A DNA stretch of 64,000 bases from Sphingosinicella sp. CPCC 101087 (GCF_004151485.1 NZ_SBFF01000009.1:186001-250000); one strand, 5' to 3'. Positions 33,761 to 42,851 are shown, counted from the stretch's first letter. The notes: generated by a model not told the origin, from the sequence alone. Numbers and translations: made by a program.

Positions 33761-34060
33761 TCAATATTTCTGCTGGCGCTCGTAGAGCGAACGATAATGT
33801 TGGATTCGGGTGACGCGCAGGCCCGGCATCCCCGACCGGTCCACCGCCCGCTGCCAGCTGGCGAATTCCTCGAGGCTGAGGCTGTAGCGTTCGCAGGCCT
33901 CGTCGACCGAGAGCAACCCGCCATTGACCGCCGAAACGACCTCCGCCTTGCGCCGCACGACCCAACGAGTGGTCGAGGGCGGCGGCAGCGAGTCCAGCGT
34001 CAGCGGCTCGCCGAGCGGGCCGATGACCTGGGCGGGGCGGATTTTCTGGTTCTCGATCAT
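33761..34060 (-). CDS. sciP: SciP-like CtrA inhibitor (DUF1153)
   Basis: 99 residues from ATG 34060; GAGGTAGGA just upstream sets the start. The whole family domain is visible: PAQVIGPLGEPLTLDSLPPPSTTRWVVRRKAEVVSAV, then the helix-turn-helix GLLSVDEACERYSLSLEEFASWQRAV and the basic end TRIQHYRSL. In Caulobacter SciP binds CtrA at promoters and blocks transcription in G1. Its presence fits an alphaproteobacterial cell cycle. No flagellar genes are near it here. I found no convincing CtrA box in its upstream gap. Confidence 0.92.
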   Translation of the reverse strand: MIENQKIRPAQVIGPLGEPLTLDSLPPPSTTRWVVRRKAEVVSAVNGGLLSVDEACERYSLSLEEFASWQRAVDRSGMPGLRVTRIQHYRSLYERQQKY

Positions 34061-34175
34061 TCCTACCTCAAGACTGTACGCAACATCGGGCCGCGGCCGT
34101 CCGCACGAACCCCTGTACGGGCCGAGCGTTGAAAGAAGGCTAAAGTGCCAAGGTAAAAATCCCGGTGAAGTTGCT

Positions 34176-34454
34176 TTACGGCACATTGAGCCGACGTCCC
34201 GCTTCGGCACGGCTGAAGCAGCCTCCCTGCCGGGAGGCGGCGCGACGCCAGCCCGGCCCGGCCAGCAGCAATTCGGTGAGCGGATCGTCGGGCGTGTCGC
34301 CGCTGCGCCGAGTCGCTGCCTCGCCGCCCACGCGCGATGCCGCGCTCGCCGTCCGGTGCGCTGCCAGCGCCGCCATCAGCAAAGCATGATCGAGGCGAAC
34401 GGGTGACCGATCGCCCAGCAGCTGCTCCGCGCGGCGCAGGAAAGCCATGTCCAT
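34176..34454 (-). CDS. Hypothetical protein upstream of sciP
   Basis: 92 residues from ATG 34454 with GGGA 7 nt upstream. GC-rich third positions and blocks like FLRRAEQLLGDRSPVRLDHALLMAALAAHR suggest real coding. The second half (TPDDPLTELLLAGPGWRRAASRQGGCFSRAEAGRRLNVP) looks like an HTH-like or ring-type short helix. No family is recognised. It is followed by sciP after 115 nt on the same strand, and is divergent from mnmA. The case for coding is moderate. Confidence 0.45.
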   Translation of the reverse strand: MDMAFLRRAEQLLGDRSPVRLDHALLMAALAAHRTASAASRVGGEAATRRSGDTPDDPLTELLLAGPGWRRAASRQGGCFSRAEAGRRLNVP

Positions 34455-34588
34455 GGCCGGTCCCTAGCCAAAGAGGGTGAATCGACCGTAAAGCCGGACG
34501 AACCGTTGGGTTGACACCGGGCGTGCGGCCCGAACGCGCGCAGCCGGAAGGGGTGGGCGACGGTCGCTGCGTTCACTATCTAGTGCCC

Positions 34589-35698
34589 ATGATCTCCGCA
34601 GACTTCCAGCTCGGTCGGCCCGCTGCCGGGGCCAGGATCGTCGTCGCCATGTCGGGCGGCGTCGACAGTTCAGTCGTGGCCGCGCTCGCCGCGCGCAGCG
34701 GCGCCGAGGTAATCGGAGTCACGCTCCAGCTCTACGATCATGGCGAGGCGATCGGGCGCGCACGCAGCTGCTGCGCCGGCCGTGACATCTTCGACGCGCG
34801 CGCCGTCGCCGACCGGCTGGGCATCGCTCACTACGTGTTCGACTATGAAAGCCGCTTTCGCGACAGCGTCATCGACCGGTTCGCCGACGAATATGTCCGG
34901 GGACGGACGCCGATTCCCTGCGTCAGCTGCAACCAGAGCGTGAAGTTCACCGATCTGTTCAGCCTGGCCCGCGACCTCGGCGCCGACTGTCTCGCCACCG
35001 GCCACTATGTGCGGCGGGTCGTCGGACCGGGCGGCCCAGAGCTGCACCGAGCCGCCGACCCGGCCCGCGACCAGAGCTATTTCCTGTTCGCGACGACGCG
35101 CGACCAGCTCGGCTTCCTGCGCTTTCCGCTCGGCGATCTTCCCAAGCCCGCCGTCCGCGAGATCGCTCGCGAGCTCGCCTTGGCGGTCGCCGACAAGCCC
35201 GACAGCCAGGATATCTGCTTCGTCCCCGACGGCGACTATGCCGCGGTCGTCGAGAAGGTGCGGCCCGACGCGGCGCGCCCCGGGGAGATCGTCGACCGCG
35301 AAGGGCGGGTCCTGGGCGAGCATCGCGGGCTTATCCATTTCACCGTCGGCCAGCGTCGCGGCCTCGAAATTGGCGGCCAGGCCGAGCCGCTCTACGTGCT
35401 CCGGCTCGATCCGGACCGCCGCCGCGTCGTCGTCGGGCCGAGGCGCGCGCTGGCGGTGCGTGCCGCTCAGTTGAGCGGAATCAACTGGCTGGGCGAGGAG
35501 CAGCGCGATGGCCTGACGGTGAAGGTCCGATCGCTGGCGCGTCCTGTGCCGGCGCGACTCGAAGGATCATGGGTGCATTTCGTGCAACCGGAATTCGGCG
35601 TCGCCCCCGGACAGGCAGCCGTCCTCTACGAAGGCGAGCGTGTGCTCGGCGGGGGCTGGATCGAGGAAACGGCCTCGGCGGAGCGCGAAGCCGCCTGA
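34589..35698 (+). CDS. mnmA: tRNA-specific 2-thiouridylase
   Basis: 369 residues from ATG 34589 (the longer frame to 34511 is not protein-like at its start). It makes s2U34 in tRNA for Glu, Gln and Lys. The ATP PP-loop [14 protein letters not shown] is at residues about 21-34. The two active-site cysteines are in [13 protein letters not shown] and [15 protein letters not shown]. The central region and a C-terminal beta-barrel ([21 protein letters not shown]) complete the fold. The last 73 nt overlap the end of the convergent APC permease gene. Confidence 0.95.
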   Translation: MISADFQLGRPAAGARIVVAMSGGVDSSVVAALAARSGAEVIGVTLQLYDHGEAIGRARSCCAGRDIFDARAVADRLGIAHYVFDYESRFRDSVIDRFADEYVRGRTPIPCVSCNQSVKFTDLFSLARDLGADCLATGHYVRRVVGPGGPELHRAADPARDQSYFLFATTRDQLGFLRFPLGDLPKPAVREIARELALAVADKPDSQDICFVPDGDYAAVVEKVRPDAARPGEIVDREGRVLGEHRGLIHFTVGQRRGLEIGGQAEPLYVLRLDPDRRRVVVGPRRALAVRAAQLSGINWLGEEQRDGLTVKVRSLARPVPARLEGSWVHFVQPEFGVAPGQAAVLYEGERVLGGGWIEETASAEREAA

Positions 35699-36969
35699 CG
35701 GCGCGCCACCGCATAGAGAAGAAGCCCCACGAGCAAGAGCCCGCCGAGCATCGCCCATGATGCCGGTGACGATTGCGCCGCCGCCCAGAGGCAGACGGCG
35801 AGACCGCCCGTCATCGCGACAACGGTGACAGGTCCCGTCCCGAGCCCCGCCTTCCGCCGCGCGGCGGGCAAAGCGGCGATGCACGTGCCATAGACGATGA
35901 GGCGGGCGAGCGTGCTCGCCACCGCGAGCCAGACGAAACTGCCGCTGAGCGCCAGGACAGTTCCGAGCAGACCCATGAACAGGATCGAATTACCTGGCGT
36001 ATGCCAGCGCGGGCTGATCTCCCCGAACCAGCTCGGCAGCAGCCCCTGCCTGGCCAGAGCGAATGTGGCTCTGGGCGTGGAGGTCATGGAGCCGAGCAGG
36101 TTTCCGCCGACCGATGCCATCGCCGTAGCGCCGAGGAGAACGAAACCCACCGGACCGACCAGCACCTGCGCAAAGGCGGCGAGCGGCGCGTCGGGCGCGG
36201 CCCCGGCCGGCATCACGGCCACATAAGCGAGCTGGACGAGAAAATAGAGCGCACCGGTCGCCACGACGGTCGCCACCAGAGCCCGTGGAATCGTCCGTTC
36301 GGGCGCGCGAGTTTCTCCGGCCGGCACGACGCTGTTCTCGAACCCGATGAAGGCATAGAGCACGACGAGCGCCGCCGCCTCGAGCCCGGAGAACGGCGGC
36401 AGCGCCGAGGGCTTCGGCAGGGACCCGCCGGCCTGGATGAGCCCCCAGACCGCGAGCGCCACGAGCGGAAGAGCCTTCAATAGGGTGACCGCATCGAGCA
36501 GGCGAATGGCACGACGGACGCCGACCACGTTCACCCAGGTGACGAATCCGGTCAGAACCAGGATCAAGGCGAAGCGGCCGACCGAGCCGGCAAGGGGCTG
36601 CCACAGGGCGCCGGCATAAAGAGCGAAGACGTTGGCGTTGGCCGCCAGTGCAGTGACCCGCGCGAGATAATAGAGCCAACCGACCTGGAACGAGGCCGCC
36701 GGCCCGAAGGCGGCGACATAGACGACCGGCCCGCCCGAATTCGGATGGAGCGCGGCCTGGCGCGCGAACGGGATCGCAACCACCAGGATGAGCAGCCCGA
36801 AGATGGGGAACAGCCAGGGGCTGAACGCGCCGAACTGGAGATGCAAGGTGGCGGGAAGCGCGAAGATCCCCGCCCCGACGATGCCGTTGAAGGACAGAAA
36901 GGCGGATCCGAAAAGGCCGATGTCGCGGCGCAACCCGCTTTCGCCGCCCGGAGCCGTTCCGTCGCTCAT
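35626..36969 (-). CDS. APC-family amino acid permease
   Basis: 447 residues with about 12 hydrophobic segments. The N-terminus [25 protein letters not shown] contains the GIVGAGIF signature of APC transporters in span 1, and [21 protein letters not shown] and [25 protein letters not shown] (span 6 region) are typical. It is probably an amino acid or polyamine antiporter/symporter of the inner membrane, substrate unknown. The stop lies 73 nt inside the convergent mnmA gene, so the two mRNAs overlap tail to tail. Confidence 0.88.
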   Translation of the reverse strand: MSDGTAPGGESGLRRDIGLFGSAFLSFNGIVGAGIFALPATLHLQFGAFSPWLFPIFGLLILVVAIPFARQAALHPNSGGPVVYVAAFGPAASFQVGWLYYLARVTALAANANVFALYAGALWQPLAGSVGRFALILVLTGFVTWVNVVGVRRAIRLLDAVTLLKALPLVALAVWGLIQAGGSLPKPSALPPFSGLEAAALVVLYAFIGFENSVVPAGETRAPERTIPRALVATVVATGALYFLVQLAYVAVMPAGAAPDAPLAAFAQVLVGPVGFVLLGATAMASVGGNLLGSMTSTPRATFALARQGLLPSWFGEISPRWHTPGNSILFMGLLGTVLALSGSFVWLAVASTLARLIVYGTCIAALPAARRKAGLGTGPVTVVAMTGGLAVCLWAAAQSSPASWAMLGGLLLVGLLLYAVARRQAASRSAEAVSSIQPPPSTRSPS

Positions 36970-37017
36970 CGGAGGAGGATCGGACGGAATCTCAGCCTCT
37001 GCAAGCGCGAAAGGCGA

Positions 37018-37542
37018 TCATTCCGGCTGCGGATCTTCCTCTTCGAGCGCCGCCTCGCCGATCCGGCGCATCCGTTCCTCTCGCGCCTCCTCGATCAGCG
37101 CGTTCCAGTTGACCTCATCGCGATTTGCGCGCTCGGCGCGAGCCTGCTGGACCATCTGGTTGAAGCAGCCGATCATGCCGCCGGCTCCCGAGGGCGAGCA
37201 GCTGCCGATCCCGCTGCGGCCGACATAGCTCAACTCGATGGCCCGGTTCGTCCAGGACTGGTTCGCCGGATCGTTGGGATTGCCGCGAAGTTCGGGAGGA
37301 ATTCGGAAGCGGTCATCCTCGGGAAGCCGGGCGCAGACGATGATCTCTTCCGCGCTGCTCTGCGGGCACGGGTCGTCGCCGTAGATGATCAGCTGGTTGA
37401 CGCGAGCGTCGTCCACCGGAGGGACCTCGGCCGGCTGCTGCGGCGCCGCGGCGGCCGCCTCCGGTGCGGCCACCCCGGGCGGCTGCGCCAGCGCCGGAGC
37501 CGACATCAAGGCGGCAGCAAAAGCGAAGTAGGCAAGGCGCAT
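37018..37542 (-). CDS. Hypothetical exported protein at the end of the coq7 operon
   Basis: 174 residues. A signal peptide (residues 1-19, ending APALAQ) precedes a Pro/Ala linker and a domain with IIYGDDPCPQSSAEEIIVCARLPEDDRFRIPPELRG. This is a motif I recall from short exported proteins of sphingomonads. A middle section (YVGRSGIGSCSPSGAGGMIGCFNQMVQQA) and an acidic helical end (EEAREERMRRIGEAALEEED) follow. Four cysteines suggest disulfides. It begins 3 nt after the coq7 stop and is likely cotranscribed. The function is unknown. Confidence 0.8.
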   Translation of the reverse strand: MRLAYFAFAAALMSAPALAQPPGVAAPEAAAAAPQQPAEVPPVDDARVNQLIIYGDDPCPQSSAEEIIVCARLPEDDRFRIPPELRGNPNDPANQSWTNRAIELSYVGRSGIGSCSPSGAGGMIGCFNQMVQQARAERANRDEVNWNALIEEAREERMRRIGEAALEEEDPQPE

Positions 37543-37545
37543 GGT

Positions 37546-38127
37546 TCAGATCCTCTTCGAAAGCTCGATCGCCGCACGGCAACCTGCCCTGATCGCGGCG
37601 TAGAGCAGGGGATAGCCGACGCTCTGTTCGGCGCCAGCCCCGACCGCGGCATCGCGGTGCTCGCGCTCGTCCGCCTGGAACTCGGCGATGGTCGCGGCCA
37701 ACTCCGGCTCGTCCTGGCCCAGAGCGTCCAGCTGATCGGAATAATGCTGGTCGATCTCGTCCTCGACGGCGGCCGTGCAGGCCATCGCTGCCTGCGGGCC
37801 GAGCAGGGCGGTCGCGGCGCCCAGCGCATGTCCGGCGACGTGCCAGAAGGGCTGGAGGAGGGTCGGGCGGACCCCGCGCTCGGCGAGGAGCGCGTCGAAA
37901 TGGGCGAGATGGCGCTGCTCCTGCGCCGCCATCCGCGCAATCAGGCGGGACGAAGGATGTCGGTCTCCGAGCACCGCCAGCTGGCCGGCATAGATCCGGG
38001 TGGCGCCATATTCTCCCGCCTGGTCGACGCGAAGCATCGACGCGACGTCCGGCCGGGCGTCGCCCGGACGCCAGTCCGGCGGTGGCGCGCTCAGCGCGGG
38101 TTCGGCGACGGTCTCAGGCTCAGCCAT
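37546..38127 (-). CDS. coq7: COQ7-family demethoxyubiquinone hydroxylase
   Basis: 193 residues from ATG 38127 (a longer frame to 38190 overlaps dsbB deeply; the start is uncertain). Diiron monooxygenase that hydroxylates demethoxyubiquinone in ubiquinone biosynthesis. The ligand motifs are complete: RVDQAGEYGATRIY (first Glu), AAQEQRHLAHF (E-x2-H), VEDEIDQHY (third Glu) and FQADEREHRDAA (E-x2-H), with membrane-associated hydrophobic stretches between. It overlaps the end of dsbB by 37 nt and precedes the exported hypothetical protein. Confidence 0.92.
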   Translation of the reverse strand: MAEPETVAEPALSAPPPDWRPGDARPDVASMLRVDQAGEYGATRIYAGQLAVLGDRHPSSRLIARMAAQEQRHLAHFDALLAERGVRPTLLQPFWHVAGHALGAATALLGPQAAMACTAAVEDEIDQHYSDQLDALGQDEPELAATIAEFQADEREHRDAAVGAGAEQSVGYPLLYAAIRAGCRAAIELSKRI

Positions 38128-38615
38128 AGGATAACCAACGCAGAACCGATCGAAAGGATCGCATTCCATCCCGCCATCGAAACGCCCCACATCTGCCAGG
38201 GCACCTGGTCACAGCGCACCATCGGCGCCGCCATGATTTGCTTCAGCATATCCTGCGCCGTGCCGCCGGTCCCGATCGCCGTGCATTGGGTAAGTCCCTC
38301 GAACAGCCCGGCCTCCACGCCGGCATGATAGCCGCCGATGAGTCCGCTGGCGAGGATCGCCAGCGCCGCCAACCGAACGAAGGGGCGGCCGGCGCCGGCC
38401 AGGCGCCGGCTTGCGGCCAGAGCGACCAAGGCGAAGGCGAGTGCCGCCATGTGCGCCCAGCGCTGCCACCAGCACATCTCGCAGGGAAAGAGCCCGCCCA
38501 GACGCTCGAAGCCAAAGGCTCCGGCCAGCAACGCCGCCGGTACGACCAGGCTCAATATCCTGGCGAGGGCGAGCGAATCTGCCCGGCCGCTTCGGGCGCT
38601 CGCCAACGTCGCCAT
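38091..38615 (-). CDS. dsbB: Disulfide bond formation protein B
   Basis: 174 residues, four hydrophobic spans. The first periplasmic loop carries the CxxC pair C45-x-x-C48 (PCEMCWW), and the second pair is C111 (TQCTAIG) and C135 (VRCDQVPW). These cysteines pass electrons from DsbA to quinone in the inner membrane. It starts 10 nt after the ctpA stop and its end overlaps coq7, tying disulfide transfer and quinone synthesis in one operon. Confidence 0.93.
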   Translation of the reverse strand: MATLASARSGRADSLALARILSLVVPAALLAGAFGFERLGGLFPCEMCWWQRWAHMAALAFALVALAASRRLAGAGRPFVRLAALAILASGLIGGYHAGVEAGLFEGLTQCTAIGTGGTAQDMLKQIMAAPMVRCDQVPWQMWGVSMAGWNAILSIGSALVILWLSLRPSPNPR

Positions 38616-38625
38616 TTGGCGTTTC

Positions 38626-39957
38626 CTAGCGATCGGCCGGACGGGCCGCCGCGGTCCGGACCGGGCCCAGCCGCGAGATCGTCTGCAGCGCGTAGTGGAG
38701 CTGGAAATCCTCGATGCCGCGCTGCTCCAGCTCTTCGGCGGTGGCGGCGAAGCGCGGATCGGGACGGCCGTCTTCCTGGATCACATCGTCCTCGACGCCG
38801 GCCTCGTTGACCAGGTGGCGCCTGAGGTCGGCCTCGCGGACCCGAGTACGCGAGGTGAAATCGGGATCGGAAAGCTGCGGCACCTCGATGTCCGGGGTGA
38901 CACCACCCTCCTGCACCGACCGGCCCGACGGCGTGTAGTAGCGGGCAGTGGTGAGGCGAAGCGCGGTGGCGCCTCGGCCGAGCGGGATCAGGGTCTGGAC
39001 CGAGCCCTTGCCGAAGGTCCTTTCACCCATGACCAGCGCACGGCGATGGTCCTGCAGCGCCGCGGCAACGATCTCCGCAGCCGATGCGCTGCCAGCATCG
39101 ACGAGGACGATGATGGGCACGCCCTTGGCGGCATCGCCCGGCCGCGCATAATAGCGCTCGATGTCGGTGCGCCGGCGGCCGCGCTGGGAGACGACTTCGC
39201 CGCGATCGAGGAACAGATCGCTGAGGCCGACCGCTTGATCGAGCAGACCGCCGGGGTTGGACCTGAGATCGAGAATATAGCCGGTCGGCGGACCGCCGAG
39301 CTGACGCTCGATGTCAGCCATCGCAGCCTGGGTCGCCTCGGTGGTGTTGCGGTTGAAGGTGGTGACCGTGAGGATACCGACCCGGTCGCGAACCTCGGAC
39401 CGGACCGCTGGAATGTCGATGATCGCACGAGTGATGTTGACGTCGAACGGCCGGTCGCGGCCGGGCCGCACCACGGTGATGCGCACGCTGGTGCCGGGCT
39501 CGCCGCGCATCCGGTCGACCGCCTCGTCGAGCGTTCCGCCGTAGAACAGCTTGCCGTCGATATGCGTGATGAAGTCGCCCGACTTGATCCCGGCCCGGTC
39601 GGCCGGGGTCTCACGGCTGGCGGCGATCACCTTGACCGCACCGTCCTCCATCGTGACGGTGAGGCCGAGCCCGCCATAATTTCCGTCAGTGGTCGTCATC
39701 AGGCTCTGAAAGCCGCGCTCGTCCAAATAGGAAGAATGCGGATCGAGACTGTTCAACATGCCGTCAATGGCCCCGCGGATCAGGGTCGCGTCGTCGACCT
39801 GGTCGACATATTCCGCCTTCACCCGCTCGAGAACGCTCATGAACTGGTCGATCTCGCGATAGGCGTTGACGTCGACCTGCGCGAGCGAAGCGGTCGTGGC
39901 GGGAATGAAGGCGACCGCGCCAACGAGGGCGAGGGATCGAATGAGGTTGTTGGCCAT
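38626..39957 (-). CDS. ctpA: C-terminal processing peptidase (S41)
   Basis: 443 residues. A signal peptide (about 1-27, ending ASLAQ) precedes an N-terminal helical region, a PDZ domain at about 95-165 (GGLGLTVTMEDGAVKVIAASRETPADRAGI) and the S41 protease core. The nucleophile is S292 in DAGSASAAEI and the lysine K317 in GERTFGKGSVQ. The C-terminal tail is acidic and variable. It is a periplasmic protease of envelope or peptidoglycan-related proteins. It lies 132 nt downstream of envC in a conserved sphingomonad order. Confidence 0.95.
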   Translation of the reverse strand: MANNLIRSLALVGAVAFIPATTASLAQVDVNAYREIDQFMSVLERVKAEYVDQVDDATLIRGAIDGMLNSLDPHSSYLDERGFQSLMTTTDGNYGGLGLTVTMEDGAVKVIAASRETPADRAGIKSGDFITHIDGKLFYGGTLDEAVDRMRGEPGTSVRITVVRPGRDRPFDVNITRAIIDIPAVRSEVRDRVGILTVTTFNRNTTEATQAAMADIERQLGGPPTGYILDLRSNPGGLLDQAVGLSDLFLDRGEVVSQRGRRRTDIERYYARPGDAAKGVPIIVLVDAGSASAAEIVAAALQDHRRALVMGERTFGKGSVQTLIPLGRGATALRLTTARYYTPSGRSVQEGGVTPDIEVPQLSDPDFTSRTRVREADLRRHLVNEAGVEDDVIQEDGRPDPRFAATAEELEQRGIEDFQLHYALQTISRLGPVRTAAARPADR

Positions 39958-40034
39958 CGCGTACCTGCTGGGGTGAATATTGCCGGCTTGTACAGGGATA
40001 TTAGGCCCCGGAAAAGCAACGGCCGATGAATGAA

Positions 40035-40062
40035 CTCGACTAATATGTCTCGACTAATATGT
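40035..40062. repeat. Perfect tandem duplication of 14 bp between envC and ctpA
   Basis: CTCGACTAATATGT occurs twice back to back (40035-40048 and 40049-40062) in the 132-nt gap. On the minus strand each copy contains TATTAG, which could act as -10-like elements for ctpA, or the duplication may be a recent slippage event. Confidence 0.85.
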
Positions 40063-40089
40063 GGGGCCGCACCCGCTCATTGGAAGAGA

Positions 40090-41250
40090 TCATCCGGCGA
40101 CCAGCTGCGCGAGCGGCACCGGCCGGCCCTCGCGCCGGAGCTCGACGGTCACGCGTGGCGACGACGCTCCCGCCCGGCCGAGAGGTGCGCCGGGCCGTAC
40201 CTGGTCCCCGGGCGCGACGTCGAGCTCGGCCAGGTCGGTCACCACACTCGTCCAGCCGCGGCCGTGATCGAGCACCACGACATGGCCGTAGCTGCGGAAC
40301 CGGCCGGCATAAGCGACCCGGCCGGCCGCCGGGGCGACAATCCGAGCGCGCGGGTCGACCGCGAACGTGAGGCCGCGCGAATGAACGCCGCCGTCCGAAA
40401 TCTCGCCCACGCCCGTGAGCAGGCGGCCCTCGACCGGCAGGCGGTAGGGCAGATTGGTGCCGGGCCGCCCTCCGCCGATGCTGCCGGGACGGGGAAGCGG
40501 GCCAGGGAGCGCGGCTAGGCTGGCGCCGAGCCGTGCCTGGAACTGGCGCTGGTCCTGCAGTCGGGCGAGGGCGCGCGCCTCCTCGCCGAAGGCCAGGGCG
40601 CGGTCCGATTCGGCAAGCGCGAGGCCGGACAGCTGCTGCGAGCGCGCCCGCTCGGCCGCCTCGAAGCGGGCGAGGGCAACCCGCCGCTGCTGCAAGGCGC
40701 GACGGCTGTCCGCGAGCGCACTGCGCGCCTGCTCGAACTGGCGATGAAGCGCATTGCTTCGTTCCACCTCGGCCCGGAGCAAAGCGGTACGGCGGCGAAT
40801 CTCCGGCAAGGTCGCCGCGAGCAGCGAGCGGACATGGACGGTATCCTGCACCGACCCTGGCTGGACCAGCGCCAGCGCCGCAGGCCGCCGCGCCATCGTC
40901 TGCAAAGCGGCGGTCAGCCTGACCAGGGGCTGCTGGCGCTCGGCAAGGCGGGCGCGCTGTCGCGCGCGCAACCCCTCGACAATCGCGATGCGGCGTTCGG
41001 CCGCCGTGAGGTCCGCCTCGGCCGCCTGGATGCGGGCCGCGAGCGCCTCGGCCTCGGCATGGGCGCGCTCGGCCGCGCTGGTGGCCCGCCGCGCCTGACG
41101 CTCGAGCGCCCGATAGCGCGCATTGGCCTGCGCGGCCTCCCGCTTGGCCTGGGCGAGCGTTGCCGCGTCGCCGCCGCGCGCCGCCGCGGCGGCAAGGCCG
41201 CCGGCGACGAGCAAAACCGCGCAAAGGAGGAAAGCCGGAAGGCGCAGCAT
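40090..41250 (-). CDS. EnvC-like murein hydrolase activator (degenerate LytM)
   Basis: 386 residues from ATG 41250. A signal peptide (1-24) precedes a long coiled coil of about 220 residues (AQANARYRALERQARRATSAAERAHAEAE and on), then a LytM/M23 domain at about 260-386. The zinc ligands of active M23 enzymes are missing: HSRGLTFAVD has no H-x-G-x-D, and the HxH site reads GWTSVVTDL. This fits EnvC, which lacks catalysis and activates amidases for cell separation. It sits between rlmH (stop 4 nt before its start) and ctpA. Confidence 0.88.
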   Translation of the reverse strand: MLRLPAFLLCAVLLVAGGLAAAAARGGDAATLAQAKREAAQANARYRALERQARRATSAAERAHAEAEALAARIQAAEADLTAAERRIAIVEGLRARQRARLAERQQPLVRLTAALQTMARRPAALALVQPGSVQDTVHVRSLLAATLPEIRRRTALLRAEVERSNALHRQFEQARSALADSRRALQQRRVALARFEAAERARSQQLSGLALAESDRALAFGEEARALARLQDQRQFQARLGASLAALPGPLPRPGSIGGGRPGTNLPYRLPVEGRLLTGVGEISDGGVHSRGLTFAVDPRARIVAPAAGRVAYAGRFRSYGHVVVLDHGRGWTSVVTDLAELDVAPGDQVRPGAPLGRAGASSPRVTVELRREGRPVPLAQLVAG

Positions 41251-41254
41251 GCGC

Positions 41255-41677
41255 TTACCCTTCGCGATGATAAGGGTGGTTCGCAAGGATGCTCGTCGCC
41301 CGGAACAGCTGCTCGGCCAGCATGGCACGGGCGAGCAGATGCGGCCATGTGAGCCGACCGAAGGCAAGCAGCAGGTCGGCCGAGCGCCGTTCGGCCTCGT
41401 CGAAGCCGTCCGCGCCGCCGAGAAGGAAACGGGCCTCGCGGCGACCGCCGTCGCGCCAGGATTCGATCCGCCCGGCAAGTTCCAGCGACGAAAGCTGCTC
41501 CCCCTTCTCGTCGAGAATGACGGTGACGGCGCTTTCGGCAGGCGCGGGAACCCGGCCGCCGCGATCGGGCAGTTCGGTCACCTTCACCGGCCAGGCGATC
41601 CGCTTCAGGTAGCGTTCGACGAGTTCGGACTCAGGCCCACGGCCGATCTTGCCCCGGGCAATCACGTGGAGCAGCAA
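41255..41677 (-). CDS. rlmH: 23S rRNA (pseudouridine1915-N3)-methyltransferase
   Basis: 140 residues from TTG 41677, the only start giving the family N-terminus LLHVIARGKIGRGPESELVERYLKRI; the frame to 41872 begins with unrelated low-complexity sequence. SPOUT-fold enzyme that methylates pseudouridine 1915 of 23S rRNA on 70S ribosomes. FLLGGADGFD is the SAM loop and the C-terminus RAMLAEQLFRATSILANHPYHR closes the knot. It is 31 nt downstream of rsfS and 4 nt before envC. Confidence 0.92.
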   Translation of the reverse strand: MLLHVIARGKIGRGPESELVERYLKRIAWPVKVTELPDRGGRVPAPAESAVTVILDEKGEQLSSLELAGRIESWRDGGRREARFLLGGADGFDEAERRSADLLLAFGRLTWPHLLARAMLAEQLFRATSILANHPYHREG

Positions 41678-41708
41678 GGTCAGGGTCCGGACGGGCGACG
41701 GCGCGTGA

Positions 41709-42116
41709 TCAGCGCGTCGCCACCACCGGCGTGCGCTCGTCGGGCCCGCGTTCCTCGAACGCCCACATCCGCTCGAGATTGTAGAAACTGCGGACCTCGG
41801 GGCGGAAGAGGTGGACGATGACGTCGTCGGCATCGATGAGCACCCAGTCTGCGACCGGAAGGCCTTCGACACGGACGTTGCGACCCAGCTCGCGCTTGAT
41901 CCGCTCTGTCAGCTTCTGCGCCATCGACGCGACCTGCCGGGTCGAGCGGCCGCTGGCGATGACCATGTAATCGGCAATGTTGGACTTGCCGCTGAGGGGA
42001 ATCGAGACGATTTCGAGCGCCTGGTCGTCATCGAGTGAACGAAGCACGAGCGCGTGAAGCGCCTCGGCCTGTTCGTCGGCTCCGTCAATGAGCGGAGCGG
42101 GTGCGTTTCGGGGCAA
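41709..42116 (-). CDS. rsfS: Ribosome silencing factor
   Basis: 135 residues from TTG 42116; AAGGAGG about 5 nt upstream supports the unusual start. RsfS binds L14 and prevents subunit joining in starvation. Family signatures are IPLSGKSNIADYMVIASGRSTRQV and DWVLIDADDVIVHLFRPEVRSFYNLERMW. It overlaps nadD by 32 nt, so translation is coupled, and rlmH follows. Confidence 0.94.
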   Translation of the reverse strand: MPRNAPAPLIDGADEQAEALHALVLRSLDDDQALEIVSIPLSGKSNIADYMVIASGRSTRQVASMAQKLTERIKRELGRNVRVEGLPVADWVLIDADDVIVHLFRPEVRSFYNLERMWAFEERGPDERTPVVATR

Positions 42117-42768
42117 ACGGCCTCCTTCCAGTCAAGGGCTTCCGCGTCACGCCGTCGCGGGCAGCCCGGGGATCAAACGTATATAGGGCGTCATCGTGCC
42201 ATCGGGGATAGGCGGCGCGAAATGCGGTGGCGGAACTCGGGTCGGGCGGCAATTGAAGCAGCACGAGCGACGGCAAACTCCACCTCGTCCAGTGCCGAGC
42301 CTCGGCTGCGGGCCGGACGAAGCGCCGCAGCCAGCCCATGGCAGGTGCCTTGAGGGCATGCCTATAATAGCCCGGCCGCGTGACGACCGCAATCGGAACC
42401 GTACGGGCGATGTCCCGCCAACCTCGCCAGCGGTGGAATTGGGCAAGATTGTCGGCTCCCATCACCCACAGGAACCGGCGGCGGGGATAGCGCCGGACGA
42501 GGCGGCGCAGCGTGTCGATCGTGTATCGGGTGCCGAGCTCCGCCTCGATCACGGTCACCCTGATCGGCGCGTGGCGGGCCATTCGGCGCGCCGAGGCGTA
42601 GCGGGCGGCGAGCGGCGCCATGTCGGCGGCGGGCTTGAGCGGATTGCCCGGCGAGACCAGCCACCACATCTCGTCGAGCCCGAGCCGGCGGATGGAATGG
42701 AGGCTTATCCCGCGATGCCCCGGATGGGCGGGGTTGAAGGAGCCGCCGAGAAGGCCGGTGCGCGTCAT
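42085..42768 (-). CDS. nadD: Nicotinate-nucleotide adenylyltransferase
   Basis: 227 residues from ATG 42768. It adenylates nicotinate mononucleotide in NAD synthesis. The nucleotide-binding GLLGGSFNPAHPGHR (GxFxPxHxGH) opens the protein, followed by WWLVSPGNPLKP and GADNLAQFHRWRGW. The C-terminal SSTxIR region is present only loosely. It heads the nadD-rsfS-rlmH-envC-ctpA run and is divergent from the DUF3667 cluster (84 nt between starts). Confidence 0.92.
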   Translation of the reverse strand: MTRTGLLGGSFNPAHPGHRGISLHSIRRLGLDEMWWLVSPGNPLKPAADMAPLAARYASARRMARHAPIRVTVIEAELGTRYTIDTLRRLVRRYPRRRFLWVMGADNLAQFHRWRGWRDIARTVPIAVVTRPGYYRHALKAPAMGWLRRFVRPAAEARHWTRWSLPSLVLLQLPPDPSSATAFRAAYPRWHDDALYTFDPRAARDGVTRKPLTGRRPFAPKRTRSAH

Positions 42769-42851
42769 CGCGGGGCCGATAGCACGGCGCAACGACATCG
42801 CGAACGGTCTCGACGCGGGCGCCGCGAGCCGACATTAGTCACCGCAGGCCC

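Noticed and set aside
34061-34175. CtrA box in front of sciP
   Set aside because: I looked for TTAA-N7-TTAA in both strands of the gap and saw none.
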